Notes under the pieces: model-generated
Database searches by the model: none
Told to the model about the DNA's origin: nothing
The model's input: the letters and a program-made list of their open reading frames with translations, nothing else
Made by a program: the position numbers and the translations under genes
Part shown: positions 24,725 to 33,172 of the stretch, in pieces
Numbering within the stretch: position 1 is the first letter of the stretch
How the letters are laid out: the number at the start of each line of letters is the position of its first letter
Assembly: GCF_014643455.1 (NCBI RefSeq)
Contig: NZ_BMJM01000009.1
Span: 1-64,000 of the forward strand
Length of the DNA stretch: 64,000 nt
DNA from: Sandarakinorhabdus glacialis
Lineage (GTDB): Bacteria; Pseudomonadota; Alphaproteobacteria; Sphingomonadales; Sphingomonadaceae
Direction: 5' to 3'

Positions 24725-25882
24725 ATGACGCAAGCCGCGGTGCGCGCCTGGTTCCTCGTCCACAAATGGTCGAGCATTGTCTGCACGGCCTTCCTGCTCA
24801 TGCTTTGCATCACCGGGCTGCCGCTCATATTCCACGAGGAAATCGACCGGCTCGCGGGCGAAACCGTCGCCGCCACCGGCATCGCTTCGTCGGGCAGCGG
24901 CCCCGGCCTGCTGCCGCTCGACGTCATGCTCGCCAAGGCGCTGGCGCAGCGTCCCGGCGAAGTGCCGCTGTTCATGGCCTTCGACAATGCCGGCCCGCAG
25001 CTCACCGTCACCACCGGCCCCGCCCCCGATGCGCCCGCCAGCGCCATGACCCTGCAGATCTTCGACCGCAGCACCGGCAAGCTGACCGGCGCCGCCGACG
25101 ATAGCGTCGTCATGAATTTCCTCCTGCAACTCCACACCGACATGTTCCTCGGCCTGCCCGGCATGTTGTTCCTCGGCGTCATGGGATTGCTCTTCTGCAC
25201 CGCCATCGTCTCGGGCCTCGTCCTCTACGCCCCGTTCATGCGCAAGCTCGATTTCGGCACCATCCGCACCCGCCGCAACACCCGGGTCAAATGGCTCGAT
25301 TATCACAATCTTCTCGGCGCCGTCGTGCTCGCCTGGGCGGTCGTCGTCGGCCTGACGGGCGTCATCAACACGCTGGCGACCCCGATCATCCAGCTCTGGC
25401 AGCGCGGCGAGCTGGCGTCGATGACCGCCGCCTATGCCGGCCGCCCGGCGCTCGCCCCCGATCGCTACGGCTCGCTCGATCGCGCCATGGCCGCCGCGCG
25501 CGCCGCCCGCCCCGGCACCAATCCGCAGTTCATCGCGTTCCCCGGCGGCACCTTCAGCTCGGGGCATCACTACGCCGTGTTCCTGCAAGGCGACACGCCG
25601 CTCACCGAGCGCCTGCTCACCCCCGCTCTCATCGACGCTGAAACCGGCACGCTTACCGATATCCGCCCGATGCCCTGGTATGCCCAGGCGCTGCTGATCT
25701 CGCAGCCGCTCCACTTCGGCGACTATGGCGGCCTGCCCCTGAAGCTACTCTGGGCGGTGCTCGATGTCTTCACCATCATCGTGCTCGGCTCGGGGCTCTA
25801 CCTCTGGCTCGGCCGCCGCCGCGCGTCGGTCGCCGCACACATCACCGAAATCGAGAGCGGCGCCGCCGTCCCCGTCCCATGA
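24725..25882 (+). CDS. PepSY-associated transmembrane protein
   Basis: A 385-residue inner-membrane protein of the PepSY_TM family, with four hydrophobic segments: near the N-terminus (WSSIVCTAFLLMLCITGLPL), two in the middle (FLGVMGLLFCTAIVSGLVLY and LGAVVLAWAVVVGLTGVI), and one near the C-terminus (VLDVFTIIVLGSGLYLWLG). Conserved His residues flank the helices (LVHKWSS, LHTDMF, DYHNLLG), as in relatives linked to siderophore or ferric reduction. The Fur-like box upstream supports iron control. The ATG at 24725 (MTQAAVRAWFLVHKW) is the family start. It overlaps the next small gene by four bases. Confidence 0.88.
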   Translation: MTQAAVRAWFLVHKWSSIVCTAFLLMLCITGLPLIFHEEIDRLAGETVAATGIASSGSGPGLLPLDVMLAKALAQRPGEVPLFMAFDNAGPQLTVTTGPAPDAPASAMTLQIFDRSTGKLTGAADDSVVMNFLLQLHTDMFLGLPGMLFLGVMGLLFCTAIVSGLVLYAPFMRKLDFGTIRTRRNTRVKWLDYHNLLGAVVLAWAVVVGLTGVINTLATPIIQLWQRGELASMTAAYAGRPALAPDRYGSLDRAMAAARAARPGTNPQFIAFPGGTFSSGHHYAVFLQGDTPLTERLLTPALIDAETGTLTDIRPMPWYAQALLISQPLHFGDYGGLPLKLLWAVLDVFTIIVLGSGLYLWLGRRRASVAAHITEIESGAAVPVP

Positions 25883-26121
25883 ACCGGCCCGAACGTATCC
25901 GCGCGCGGCCCCAGGAGATCCCGTCGCAGCCCCGCCGACTGCCGCGCGCGGCCCGCAAATCCCTGCGGCAGGTCTTCGCCGCGCCTGCCGTCATTGCCGT
26001 CATCAGCCTCATCGGCCTTGTCAGCGCGCTGACCGGCGACGGCCTGCGCAACATCGTCTCTTGGGCCGCTCTCGGCGTCCCCGTCGTCATCGCCATCCGC
26101 GCCTGGAGCCGCCGCGGGTAA
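25879..26121 (+). CDS. Small membrane protein downstream of PepSY gene (hypothetical)
   Basis: An 80-residue protein with a basic, Pro/Arg-rich N-terminus and two short hydrophobic segments (APAVIAVISLIGLVSALTG and VSWAALGVPVVIAIRAW). It overlaps the PepSY gene (ATGA at 25879-25882), and its stop overlaps the ATG of the AlkD-like gene by one base, so the three appear to be coupled. No domain was recognised. It may be an accessory subunit of the PepSY membrane protein. Confidence 0.75.
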   Translation: MNRPERIRARPQEIPSQPRRLPRAARKSLRQVFAAPAVIAVISLIGLVSALTGDGLRNIVSWAALGVPVVIAIRAWSRRG

Positions 26122-27239
26122 TGGACGCCAGCGATGCCCCGATGACCGATGCGGCCCCGGCCCTGCTCAAGGACCTCCTCGGTCCCAAGGCATTGACAGT
26201 GATCGCAGAAGCCGGAAGCGCCGCGTCACCGCATTTCGGCCGCGCCGCATTCCTCGAGGCCGCCAGCAACGGCCTCGCCGCGCTGTCGATCATGGAGCGC
26301 GTCCGCCACATCGCCGATGCGCTGAAACCCGCACTGCCCGCCGACTATCCGGCGGCGATTGCCATCGTCCGCGCCATGGCACCGCGTTTGCGCCCGGGCT
26401 TCCAGGCGATCGCGATCACCGAGTTCGTCCCGCGCCACGGCCTTGACGACATCGACACATCGCTCGCCGCCCTTGCCGACCTGACCCGCTACGGCTCGGC
26501 CGAATTCGCCATCCGGCCGTTCCTTGCCGCCCAACCCGAGCGCACTCTCGCCGTCATGGCCGTCTAGGCGACCAGCCCCGACGCGCACGTCCGCCGCCTG
26601 GCCAGCGAAGGCAGCCGCCCGCGCTTGCCGTGGGCGGCGCGCATCTCGGCGCTCAAGGCCGATCCGACTCTGGCCGCGCCGATCCTGGGCACGCTCAAGT
26701 CCGACGACAGCCTGTATGTGCGCAAGTCGGTGGCCAATCATCTGAACGATATCGCAAAGGATCGGCCCGACTGGCTGCTCGATCACCTTGCCGGCTGGAC
26801 CGGCGACGATCCGCGCACGGTCTGGATCATCCGCCACGCGCTGCGCACGCTGATCAAGAAAGGCGGCCCGCGCGCGCTCGCGCTGATCGGCGTCGGTCAC
26901 GGTGCACAGGTCGAGGCGTCATTCGCGATCGCGCCGACAATTGTCCGCCTTGGCGACAGCATCGCGCTTACCGCCGGGCTGTTCTCCACCGTGCCCGAGC
27001 CCCAGCGCCTCGTCGTCGACTATCGCATCACCTACGCCCGGGCCGCCGGCAGGACTTCCGCCAAGGTCTTCAAATGGAAGAGTTTCGACCTCGCCGCCGG
27101 TGACACGGCGAACCTCGCGCTCCGCCAGTCGATCCGCGACTTCAGCACCCGCCGCCACCATCCCGGCCGCCACGATGTCGAGCTCATCGTCAACGGCAAG
27201 ACGATGGCCAGCGCGGCGTTCGAGATCGTCGCCGGCTGA
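26121..27239 (+). pseudogene. DNA alkylation repeat (AlkD-like) protein interrupted by an in-frame TAG
   Basis: One continuous frame of about 372 codons matches HEAT-repeat DNA alkylation repeat proteins (AlkC/AlkD-like glycosylases). The N-terminal part reads FGRAAFLEAASNGLAALSIMER and the middle HVRRLASEGSRPRLPWAARI. A C-terminal beta domain (ALTAGLFSTVPEPQRLVVDY, then a TRRHHPGRH motif) is typical of the family. A single TAG at 26565-26567 falls just before the HVRRLASEG block, where relatives have Trp (TGG), so one G-to-A change would explain it. The flanking parts are otherwise undamaged. As read, a 148-residue N-terminal peptide is made, and a second frame could restart at 26625. Readthrough or a sequence error are alternatives. 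Confidence 0.8.
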
Positions 27240-27242
27240 TCC

Positions 27243-28499
27243 CTACCGCCCCCCGGCGCTTGCCGCGGTCGGGATCCTGTCGAACGCCACGTCCTTGTCG
27301 ACGCGGATATCGGCCGGCAGCCCGAGCACGCGCTCGGCGATGATGTTGCGCAGGATCTCGTCCGAACCACCCTCGATGCGGGTGGCCGGCGAGCGCATCA
27401 GCATCCGCTGGAAGCGCGCATTGTCGGGCGACAGTTTCTCGTCGATGATCAGGCCGTATTCGCCCTGCAGGTCGAGCGCGAACCGCGACACGTCCTGCAG
27501 CATCGAGCCGGCGACCAGCTTGCCGATCGAGTTTTCGGGACCGGGCTCCTCGCCGCGCGAAAGCGCCGAGATCGAGCGATATGCCGAATATTGCAGCCCC
27601 GTCGCCTTGACCGCATAGCTGGCCAGCCGCGACCGCACGCGCGGATCGTTGATGGCGCGGCCGTGCTCGGTCTCGATTTCCTCGGCATAGTTGAGCAACT
27701 CGTCGAAGCCGGTCGGCATGCTGCCACCGATCGACATGCGCTCGTTCATCAACGTCGTCAGCGCGACGGTCCAGCCCTGGCCGACCGCGCCGAGGCGCTG
27801 GGCGTCGGGGATGCGGACATCGGTGAAATAGACTTCGTTGAAGTGCGCGTCGCCGTTCATCTGCTTGATCGGGCGGACTTCGACGCCGGGCGATTTCATG
27901 TCGAGGAAGAACATCGTCAGCCCGCGGTGCTTGGCAACGCCGGTATCGGTGCGGGCGATCAGTAGCCCCCAATCGGATTCCTTGGCGCCCGACGTCCAGA
28001 TCTTCTGGCCGTTGACGACCCATTCGTCGCCCTCCGGCGCGGCGCGCGTCCGGATGCCGGCCAGATCCGACCCGGCGATCGGTTCGGAAAACAGCTGGCA
28101 CCAGATTTCCTCGCCGCTCGCCAGCTTGGGCAGGCGCTTGCGCTTGTCCTCCTCGGTGCCCCAGGTCATCAGCGTCGGACCGCACATGCCGAGCCCGATC
28201 GTGAAGGCGCCGCCCAGCTTGGCATAGGCGCCTTCCTCGGACTGCCAGATCACCTGCTCGATGGCGCTGGCGCCGGCGCCGCCATATTCCCTGGGCCAAC
28301 GCAGCGCCGCCCAGCCGCCTTCCTGCTTCTTTTTCTGCCATTGCTTGGCGGCCTGCATCGGGTCGCCGACGCCGGCATCGGATTGACCGAAACCCAGCTT
28401 CGACAGCCCAGCGTGAAGTTCGCGCGGCGCGTTGGCGCTGATCCAGTCGCGCGCCTTGGAACGGAATGCGGCTTCTTCGGGGGTATCGTCGAAATTCAT
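27243..28499 (-). CDS. Acyl-CoA dehydrogenase (paired subunit, larger)
   Basis: A 418-residue acyl-CoA dehydrogenase. It has LFSEPIAGSDLAGIRT, WVVNGQKIWTSGAKESDWG and the C-terminal RIEGGSDEILRNIIAERVLGL motif. It lies 13 bp downstream of a smaller acyl-CoA dehydrogenase on the same strand. Pairs of adjacent, dissimilar dehydrogenases of about 400 and 370 residues are typical of alpha2beta2 enzymes (FadE28/FadE29-like) acting on bulky branched or steroid side-chain CoA esters. Heterotetramer formation is therefore inferred from the pairing. It is the last gene of a four-gene minus-strand group with a crotonase and a kinase-like protein. Confidence 0.93.
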   Translation of the reverse strand: MNFDDTPEEAAFRSKARDWISANAPRELHAGLSKLGFGQSDAGVGDPMQAAKQWQKKKQEGGWAALRWPREYGGAGASAIEQVIWQSEEGAYAKLGGAFTIGLGMCGPTLMTWGTEEDKRKRLPKLASGEEIWCQLFSEPIAGSDLAGIRTRAAPEGDEWVVNGQKIWTSGAKESDWGLLIARTDTGVAKHRGLTMFFLDMKSPGVEVRPIKQMNGDAHFNEVYFTDVRIPDAQRLGAVGQGWTVALTTLMNERMSIGGSMPTGFDELLNYAEEIETEHGRAINDPRVRSRLASYAVKATGLQYSAYRSISALSRGEEPGPENSIGKLVAGSMLQDVSRFALDLQGEYGLIIDEKLSPDNARFQRMLMRSPATRIEGGSDEILRNIIAERVLGLPADIRVDKDVAFDRIPTAASAGGR

Positions 28500-28512
28500 C
28501 TCGGTTCCTTTC

Positions 28513-29637
28513 TCAGGCGGCTTTGAGCGCGGGATTCACGCGAACGCTTTCGATCAGCCGTTCTTCCCAGTGCGAAGGCCCGCCGAGCGCCAGCGCAAGA
28601 TAGTTCGAGCGGCGATAATGGAGGTGGCAGTCGAACTCCCAGGTGAAGCCCATGCCGCCATGGACCTGGATATTGTTGGCGGCGCACAGTTGATAAGCCT
28701 GTGTCGCAGCAACCCGCGCGCTGGCGGCGGCGGCAGGCAGGCGATCGCTGTCCACCGACAAGGCCCAGGCGCCGTAATAGGCGTTCGAGCGCGCCAGTTC
28801 GAGCGACACGTACATGTCGGCGAGCATATGCTTGATCGCCTGGAACGAGCCGATCTGCCGGCCGAAGGCAAAGCGCTGCAGCGCATAATCGCGCGCCATG
28901 TCGAGCGCCGCCTGTGCGCCGCCGATCTGTTCGAATGCGGTGAGCACGGCGGCACGGTCGCGGATGCGCTCGATCAGCGCCAGGCCCTCGCCCGGCGCAC
29001 CGAGCGGTTCGACGACGGCGCCATCGAAATCGAGCCGGGCGTGTTTGCGGCTCGGGTCGACCGTCTCGACCGGCGTGCGCTCGACACCATCGGCAGCGAG
29101 TTCGGCGATGAACAGCGAGATGCCGCTATGCTCGTCCTTGGCGGCAACGATGGCGAAATCGGCGGCGCTGCCATCGGCGACGGGCAGCTTGGTGCCGGTC
29201 AGCCGCTGGTTGGTGACGCGCGTCGTGATCGCCTTGGGGTTGAGCGGGCCAGCGGCTTCGGTGACGGCGACGGTGCCGATCGCCTCGCCCGAAGCCAGCC
29301 GCGGTAGCCATTTGGCCTGTTGCTCGGGCGTGCCGACCGCCATCAGGAACTCGGCGGCCTGGTAGATCGACGACACGGTCGGCAAGGCGGCGAGCGCGCG
29401 CCCGGCCTCCTGCGCGACGACGCAAAGCTCGAGATAACCGGCGCCGACACCGCCCTGTGCCTCGGGGATGGCGGCGGCAAGGAAGCCCTGCTCGCCGACC
29501 TTTTTCCACAGCGACTCGTCGTGCCCGGCGGTGCTTTCGAGCACGCCGCGCGCCGCGCTGTTGGGGCTGTTATCGGTGAAAAAGCGGCGGACGCTGGTCT
29601 GCAACTCCTTCTGCTCGCTTGAAAAATCGAATTGCAT
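28513..29637 (-). CDS. Acyl-CoA dehydrogenase (paired subunit, smaller)
   Basis: A 374-residue acyl-CoA dehydrogenase-like protein starting MQFDFSSEQKELQTSVRRFF. Its flavin-site turn reads VAVTEAAGPLNPK instead of the usual TEPxAGSD. Its C-terminus (IQVHGGMGFTWEFDCHLHYRR) is of the form found in the partner subunit of heterotetrameric enzymes such as FadE28. It probably shares active sites with the neighbouring larger subunit. It is followed after 13 bp by that gene, and an enoyl-CoA hydratase gene lies 80 bp upstream. Confidence 0.92.
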   Translation of the reverse strand: MQFDFSSEQKELQTSVRRFFTDNSPNSAARGVLESTAGHDESLWKKVGEQGFLAAAIPEAQGGVGAGYLELCVVAQEAGRALAALPTVSSIYQAAEFLMAVGTPEQQAKWLPRLASGEAIGTVAVTEAAGPLNPKAITTRVTNQRLTGTKLPVADGSAADFAIVAAKDEHSGISLFIAELAADGVERTPVETVDPSRKHARLDFDGAVVEPLGAPGEGLALIERIRDRAAVLTAFEQIGGAQAALDMARDYALQRFAFGRQIGSFQAIKHMLADMYVSLELARSNAYYGAWALSVDSDRLPAAAASARVAATQAYQLCAANNIQVHGGMGFTWEFDCHLHYRRSNYLALALGGPSHWEERLIESVRVNPALKAA

Positions 29638-29717
29638 TGGTCAGTCTCCCGGCACCCGATGCGTTCAATGCGCACAGAAACCCGCGGCCGTAATTGCCCG
29701 AATCTGACAGGTCGGCC

Positions 29718-30512
29718 TTATCGCCCCGTAAACACCAGCGCGCGCTTTTCGATGAAGCTGGCGACGCCCTCCTTGTGATCCTCGGTATCCATCAGCCGGC
29801 GGATCGTCTCGATCGCCCAGGCCCCCATCTCGCGCGGGTCGCCATAGGCCGCGCGCGCCAGCCCCTGCTTCATGAAACGCAGCGCCAGCGGCGGGTTGGC
29901 GGCGATCCGCGCGGCCAACGCCTGCGCCGCCGTCATTAGCTCGGCATGCGGCACGACTTCGCGCACCAAGCCGATCCGCAGTGCCTCGGCGGCAGTGATG
30001 ACATCGCCGGTGAACAGCAGTTCCGCCGCCTTGGCGGGGCCGACGATCGCCGGCATCCGGTAGAAGCCGCCGACATCGCAGACCAGCCCGCGCTTGATGA
30101 ACATCTCGCTGAACCGCGCCGCCTCCGACGCGATGCGGATATCGGCATACAGCGCCAGTTCTATGCCCCAGCCGATCGCCGCGCCGTTGACGGCTGCGAT
30201 CATCGGCTTTTCGCATTCGAGCGCCGCCATCGCAGCAGGGGTCGGCTGAAAGGTCACCGTCGTCCGTGCCGCGTGCGTAGCCGCGAAGTTTTTCGGCCCG
30301 GCCATGATCTCATGCACATCGTCGCCTGAACAGAATGCCGGATCGGCGCCGGTAACAATGACGCAGCGGACCTCCTCGTCGGCCGAAGCCCGGCGGAGTG
30401 CTGCCTCGAGCATCGCATAGGCGTTCCAGTTAAGCGCGTTGCGCCGCTCGGGCCGGTTGAGCGTGATCACCGCGACATTGTCGGCGACCGCGTAAAGCAC
30501 GTCTTCTGACAT
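29718..30512 (-). CDS. Enoyl-CoA hydratase/isomerase family protein
   Basis: A 264-residue crotonase. The oxyanion-hole motifs are DPAFCSGDDVHEIM and AAVNGAAIGWGIELALYADIR, followed by GGFYRMPAIVGPAKAAELL. The start ATG at 30512 (MSEDVLYAVADNVAVITLNRPE) is where similarity begins. It hydrates or isomerises an enoyl-CoA, the step after the adjacent dehydrogenases. The usual catalytic Glu positions of enoyl-CoA hydratase are not both obvious (FSEMFIKRGLVCDVGG), so isomerase or hydrolase activity is possible. It lies 11 bp after the APH-like kinase gene. Confidence 0.92.
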   Translation of the reverse strand: MSEDVLYAVADNVAVITLNRPERRNALNWNAYAMLEAALRRASADEEVRCVIVTGADPAFCSGDDVHEIMAGPKNFAATHAARTTVTFQPTPAAMAALECEKPMIAAVNGAAIGWGIELALYADIRIASEAARFSEMFIKRGLVCDVGGFYRMPAIVGPAKAAELLFTGDVITAAEALRIGLVREVVPHAELMTAAQALAARIAANPPLALRFMKQGLARAAYGDPREMGAWAIETIRRLMDTEDHKEGVASFIEKRALVFTGR

Positions 30513-30523
30513 GGCTTGATCCT

Positions 30524-31576
30524 TCAGGAACGATGCAGCAACCGCAGCGCAATGTCCGCCAGATGCCCCGTGCCGCTCTCGGTCGGGCCGCCCGCCGCCT
30601 GCGCGATCGGCGTGTTGCCGGCCAGCGCCCGCGCATGGACGCCGTGCGAAATCGAAGCGAGGCGAAAGACCGAAAAGGCGATCAGGAAGTTCCAGCCCTC
30701 GATGGGGCCGCGCCCCGTACGCGCCCGATAGGCGTCGATCCATTCCTGCTCGGTCGGAATGCCGCTGGTGGCGAAATCGACGCCATCGAGGGTCCCCCAA
30801 CCCGGCGAATCCGAATGCCAGAGGAATGCCGAATAGGCGAGATCGGCCAGCGGATGGCCGATCGTCGACAGCTCCCAATCAAGCACCGCGATCAATCGCG
30901 GCTCGGTAGGGTGAAACATCACATTCTCGAGCCGGTAATCGCCGTGCGCGATCGTCACTGAATCGTCGCTCGGGATATGCAGCGGCAATTGCTCGATCAG
31001 AGTCTCCATCGCCGGCACCGGCGGCAGCGGCGTTTCGCGGTACTGCCGCGTCCAGCGCGCGATCTGCCGTTCGAAATAATTGCCCGGCCGCCCGAAACCT
31101 TCCAGCCCGACCGCCTGCCAATCGACCCCGTGGAGCGTCGCCAGCACGGCATTCAGCTGGTCGTAGATCGCTGTGCGCTCGGCCGGCGGCAGGCCCGGCA
31201 ACCGCGCATCGCGGAAAATCCGGCCCTCCAGATAATCCATCACGTAAAAGCCGGTGCCGACCACTTCGGGATCGTCGCAAATGCCGCGCATCACCGGCAC
31301 CGGGACGCCGGTATCGCGCAGCGCCGCCATCACCCGGTATTCGCGATCGACCTGGTGTGCGCTCGACAGCAGCACGCCCGGCGGCTTCTTGCGCAGCACA
31401 TAGCGTCGGTCGCCCGAGGCGAGCAGGAAGGTGGGGTTCGATGCTCCGCCGGCAAACTGGCTGACCTGCAGATCGCCGGCATATTCGAGCAAATTCGCCG
31501 CCAGCCACCGGTCGAGCCGCGCCTCGTCGAACCGGTGTACCGCCGATACCGGCCCGGTCGGGCTACCCTCCGACAT
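30524..31576 (-). CDS. Phosphotransferase family protein (APH fold, ACAD10/11 N-terminal-like)
   Basis: A 350-residue kinase-like protein of the APH/choline-kinase fold. The catalytic loop is IAHGDYRLENVMFHP, and the metal-binding aspartate is in VLDWELSTIGHPLADLAYS. The N-terminal lobe lysine is in YVLRKKPPG. In mammals this domain is fused to ACAD10/11, which phosphorylates 4-hydroxyacyl-CoAs so that the hydroxyl can be eliminated. In bacteria the free-standing gene sits beside acyl-CoA dehydrogenases, exactly as here. The start at 31576 (MSEGSP) or 31591 is undecided. A role in hydroxy-acyl-CoA degradation is inferred from context. Confidence 0.9.
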   Translation of the reverse strand: MSEGSPTGPVSAVHRFDEARLDRWLAANLLEYAGDLQVSQFAGGASNPTFLLASGDRRYVLRKKPPGVLLSSAHQVDREYRVMAALRDTGVPVPVMRGICDDPEVVGTGFYVMDYLEGRIFRDARLPGLPPAERTAIYDQLNAVLATLHGVDWQAVGLEGFGRPGNYFERQIARWTRQYRETPLPPVPAMETLIEQLPLHIPSDDSVTIAHGDYRLENVMFHPTEPRLIAVLDWELSTIGHPLADLAYSAFLWHSDSPGWGTLDGVDFATSGIPTEQEWIDAYRARTGRGPIEGWNFLIAFSVFRLASISHGVHARALAGNTPIAQAAGGPTESGTGHLADIALRLLHRS

Positions 31577-31737
31577 AGTGCACGACCGCATCGCGGCCGG
31601 GCAAAGCCTGCCTGTTCCGATAGTCCTGAACCACGTCCGCCCTCCCTAAGGTCGTTTCACTTGCCGCCAATTCAGCGGCGCCGACAACCTGCCATGAAAG
31701 CCAGATGCCCGGCGGCGCCGGCAACCGGAGAAAATCG

Positions 31738-32553
31738 ATGAACGACCGCGTTTCCATATCGATCGAGGCCGGCGTCGCCGATGTCCGGCTGATCCGCGCC
31801 GACAAGATGAACGCCTTCGACGACGCCATGTTCGCGGGCATCATCGAGGCCGGCGCGCAGCTTGCTGCAACGCCGGGCCTGCGCGCCGTGGTGCTGTCGG
31901 GTGAAGGCCGCGCCTTTTGCGCCGGCCTCGACATGAGCAAGTTCGGCGAGATGGCGAGCGGCGAGCGCGGCGCTGGCGACAATGGGGGCACCCCCATCAT
32001 CGCCGGCGCGCGCACTCCCAATGGCGCCAACCGCGCCCAGCAGGTCGTCATGCTGTGGCGCGAACTCGCCGTCCCGGTCATCGCCGCCGTCCACGGCGTC
32101 GCCTTCGGGGCCGGCTTCCAGCTCGCGCTCGGCGCCGACCTGCGCTTCGTCACCCCCGACGCGCGCTTCGCTGCCTTCGAGATGAACTGGGGCCTGGTAC
32201 CCGACATGGCCGGCATCGCGCTGCTCCGCGGCCTCGTCCGCGACGATGTCGCCCGCGATCTCGTCTATGGCGCCCGCATCGTTTCGGGCACCGAGGCCGC
32301 CGCGATCGGCCTCGTCACCCGCGTCTGCGCCGATCCGCTCGCCGAGGCCCTCGCCTATGCCGCCGAGATCGCCGGCCGCAATCCCGACGCCGTGCGCGCC
32401 GCCAAGCGCCTGCTCAACCTTGCGCAGGACGAAACCCAGTCGGCCATCCTCATCGCCGAAAGCGACGAGCAAGGCCGGCTTATCGGCGCGCCCAACCAGG
32501 TCGAGGCGGTCAACTCGCGCCTCGCCAAGCGCGCCGGGCAATTCCGCGACTGA
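31738..32553 (+). CDS. Crotonase/enoyl-CoA hydratase family protein
   Basis: A 271-residue crotonase. GRAFCAGLDMSKFGEM and HGVAFGAGFQLALGADLRF form the oxyanion hole, and EMNWGLVPDMAGIALLRG follows. The Asp-Met-Ala-Gly segment at the second catalytic position (instead of Glu) is typical of dienoyl-CoA isomerase or naphthoyl-CoA-type members rather than classic hydratases. The start at 31738 (MNDRVSISIEAG) follows GGAG. It is divergent from the kinase/crotonase/dehydrogenase group across 161 bp and probably functions in the same catabolism. Confidence 0.9.
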   Translation: MNDRVSISIEAGVADVRLIRADKMNAFDDAMFAGIIEAGAQLAATPGLRAVVLSGEGRAFCAGLDMSKFGEMASGERGAGDNGGTPIIAGARTPNGANRAQQVVMLWRELAVPVIAAVHGVAFGAGFQLALGADLRFVTPDARFAAFEMNWGLVPDMAGIALLRGLVRDDVARDLVYGARIVSGTEAAAIGLVTRVCADPLAEALAYAAEIAGRNPDAVRAAKRLLNLAQDETQSAILIAESDEQGRLIGAPNQVEAVNSRLAKRAGQFRD

Positions 32554-33172
32554 CCGGTCTGGCGCGCGCCGCCGCCACTCAGGCCTGACGAAGCGCCTCC
32601 GGCCTTCATTCGTCGTGCCCTCGGCCTGATCGGTCGCAGTGCAATTGCTATAGCTACCAGCGCCGATATATGATGGCGCCGCGCCGGGGGTAATTTGCCG
32701 AGTCGCCGGGTTTTCCAAGGATTGCAGCGATATGGCCAGCCGATTCGCCGAAGCCCTGGTGTCCCCGGACGACATTATCGCCTGGGCACTCCTCGACAGG
32801 CGCATCGCCGCGTGCAGCTTTGACGGGCAGCGCGGCAGCGGCCGTTGCAGTTTCCATATCGTGCTGGCTGGCTGACATCGCGGCGCATTCTCGGTCAGCC
32901 GCCGACACCGCGCCGAGCGCGATGTCATGGCCACCCGCACGCTGATCACCCGGGCCGTGCGCAATGCCGAAATGCTGATGCCGCCGCTTCGTTCGCCCGT
33001 CGCGGCCGGCCTTTCGCTGGCATAAGCCGGCGCGATCGTTTCCGGGCGGTTGCCACCCTCCCGAGGCCATCGTTTCGCATCGCAACAGAAACCGGCTGGA
33101 CGCTTTGCCGGAAGCATCGCTAAGGAGCGCCAAAGGGCGGACAGCGATTCGCGCCTTTGGAACTTTGTGACA
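32554..33172. other. Gene-poor stretch with a degraded ORF
   Basis: This 619-bp gap before the tolC-like gene has no convincing gene. On the plus strand one frame runs from an ATG at 32732 (MASRFAEALVSPDDIIAWALL) through a TGA at 32873-32875 and onward to TAA at 33023-33025. Its third codon positions are GC-rich, as in genes nearby. This suggests a short decayed gene of about 98 codons, but no family was recognised. The minus-strand frame across the same bases is rich in Gly/Ala/His and looks like a shadow. No terminator hairpin was seen. Confidence 0.4.

Noticed and set aside
32654-33133. Minus-strand ORF of 159 codons upstream of the tolC-like gene.
   Set aside because: The product is rich in Gly/Ala/His with no family resemblance, and it is complementary to a more coding-like plus-strand frame.
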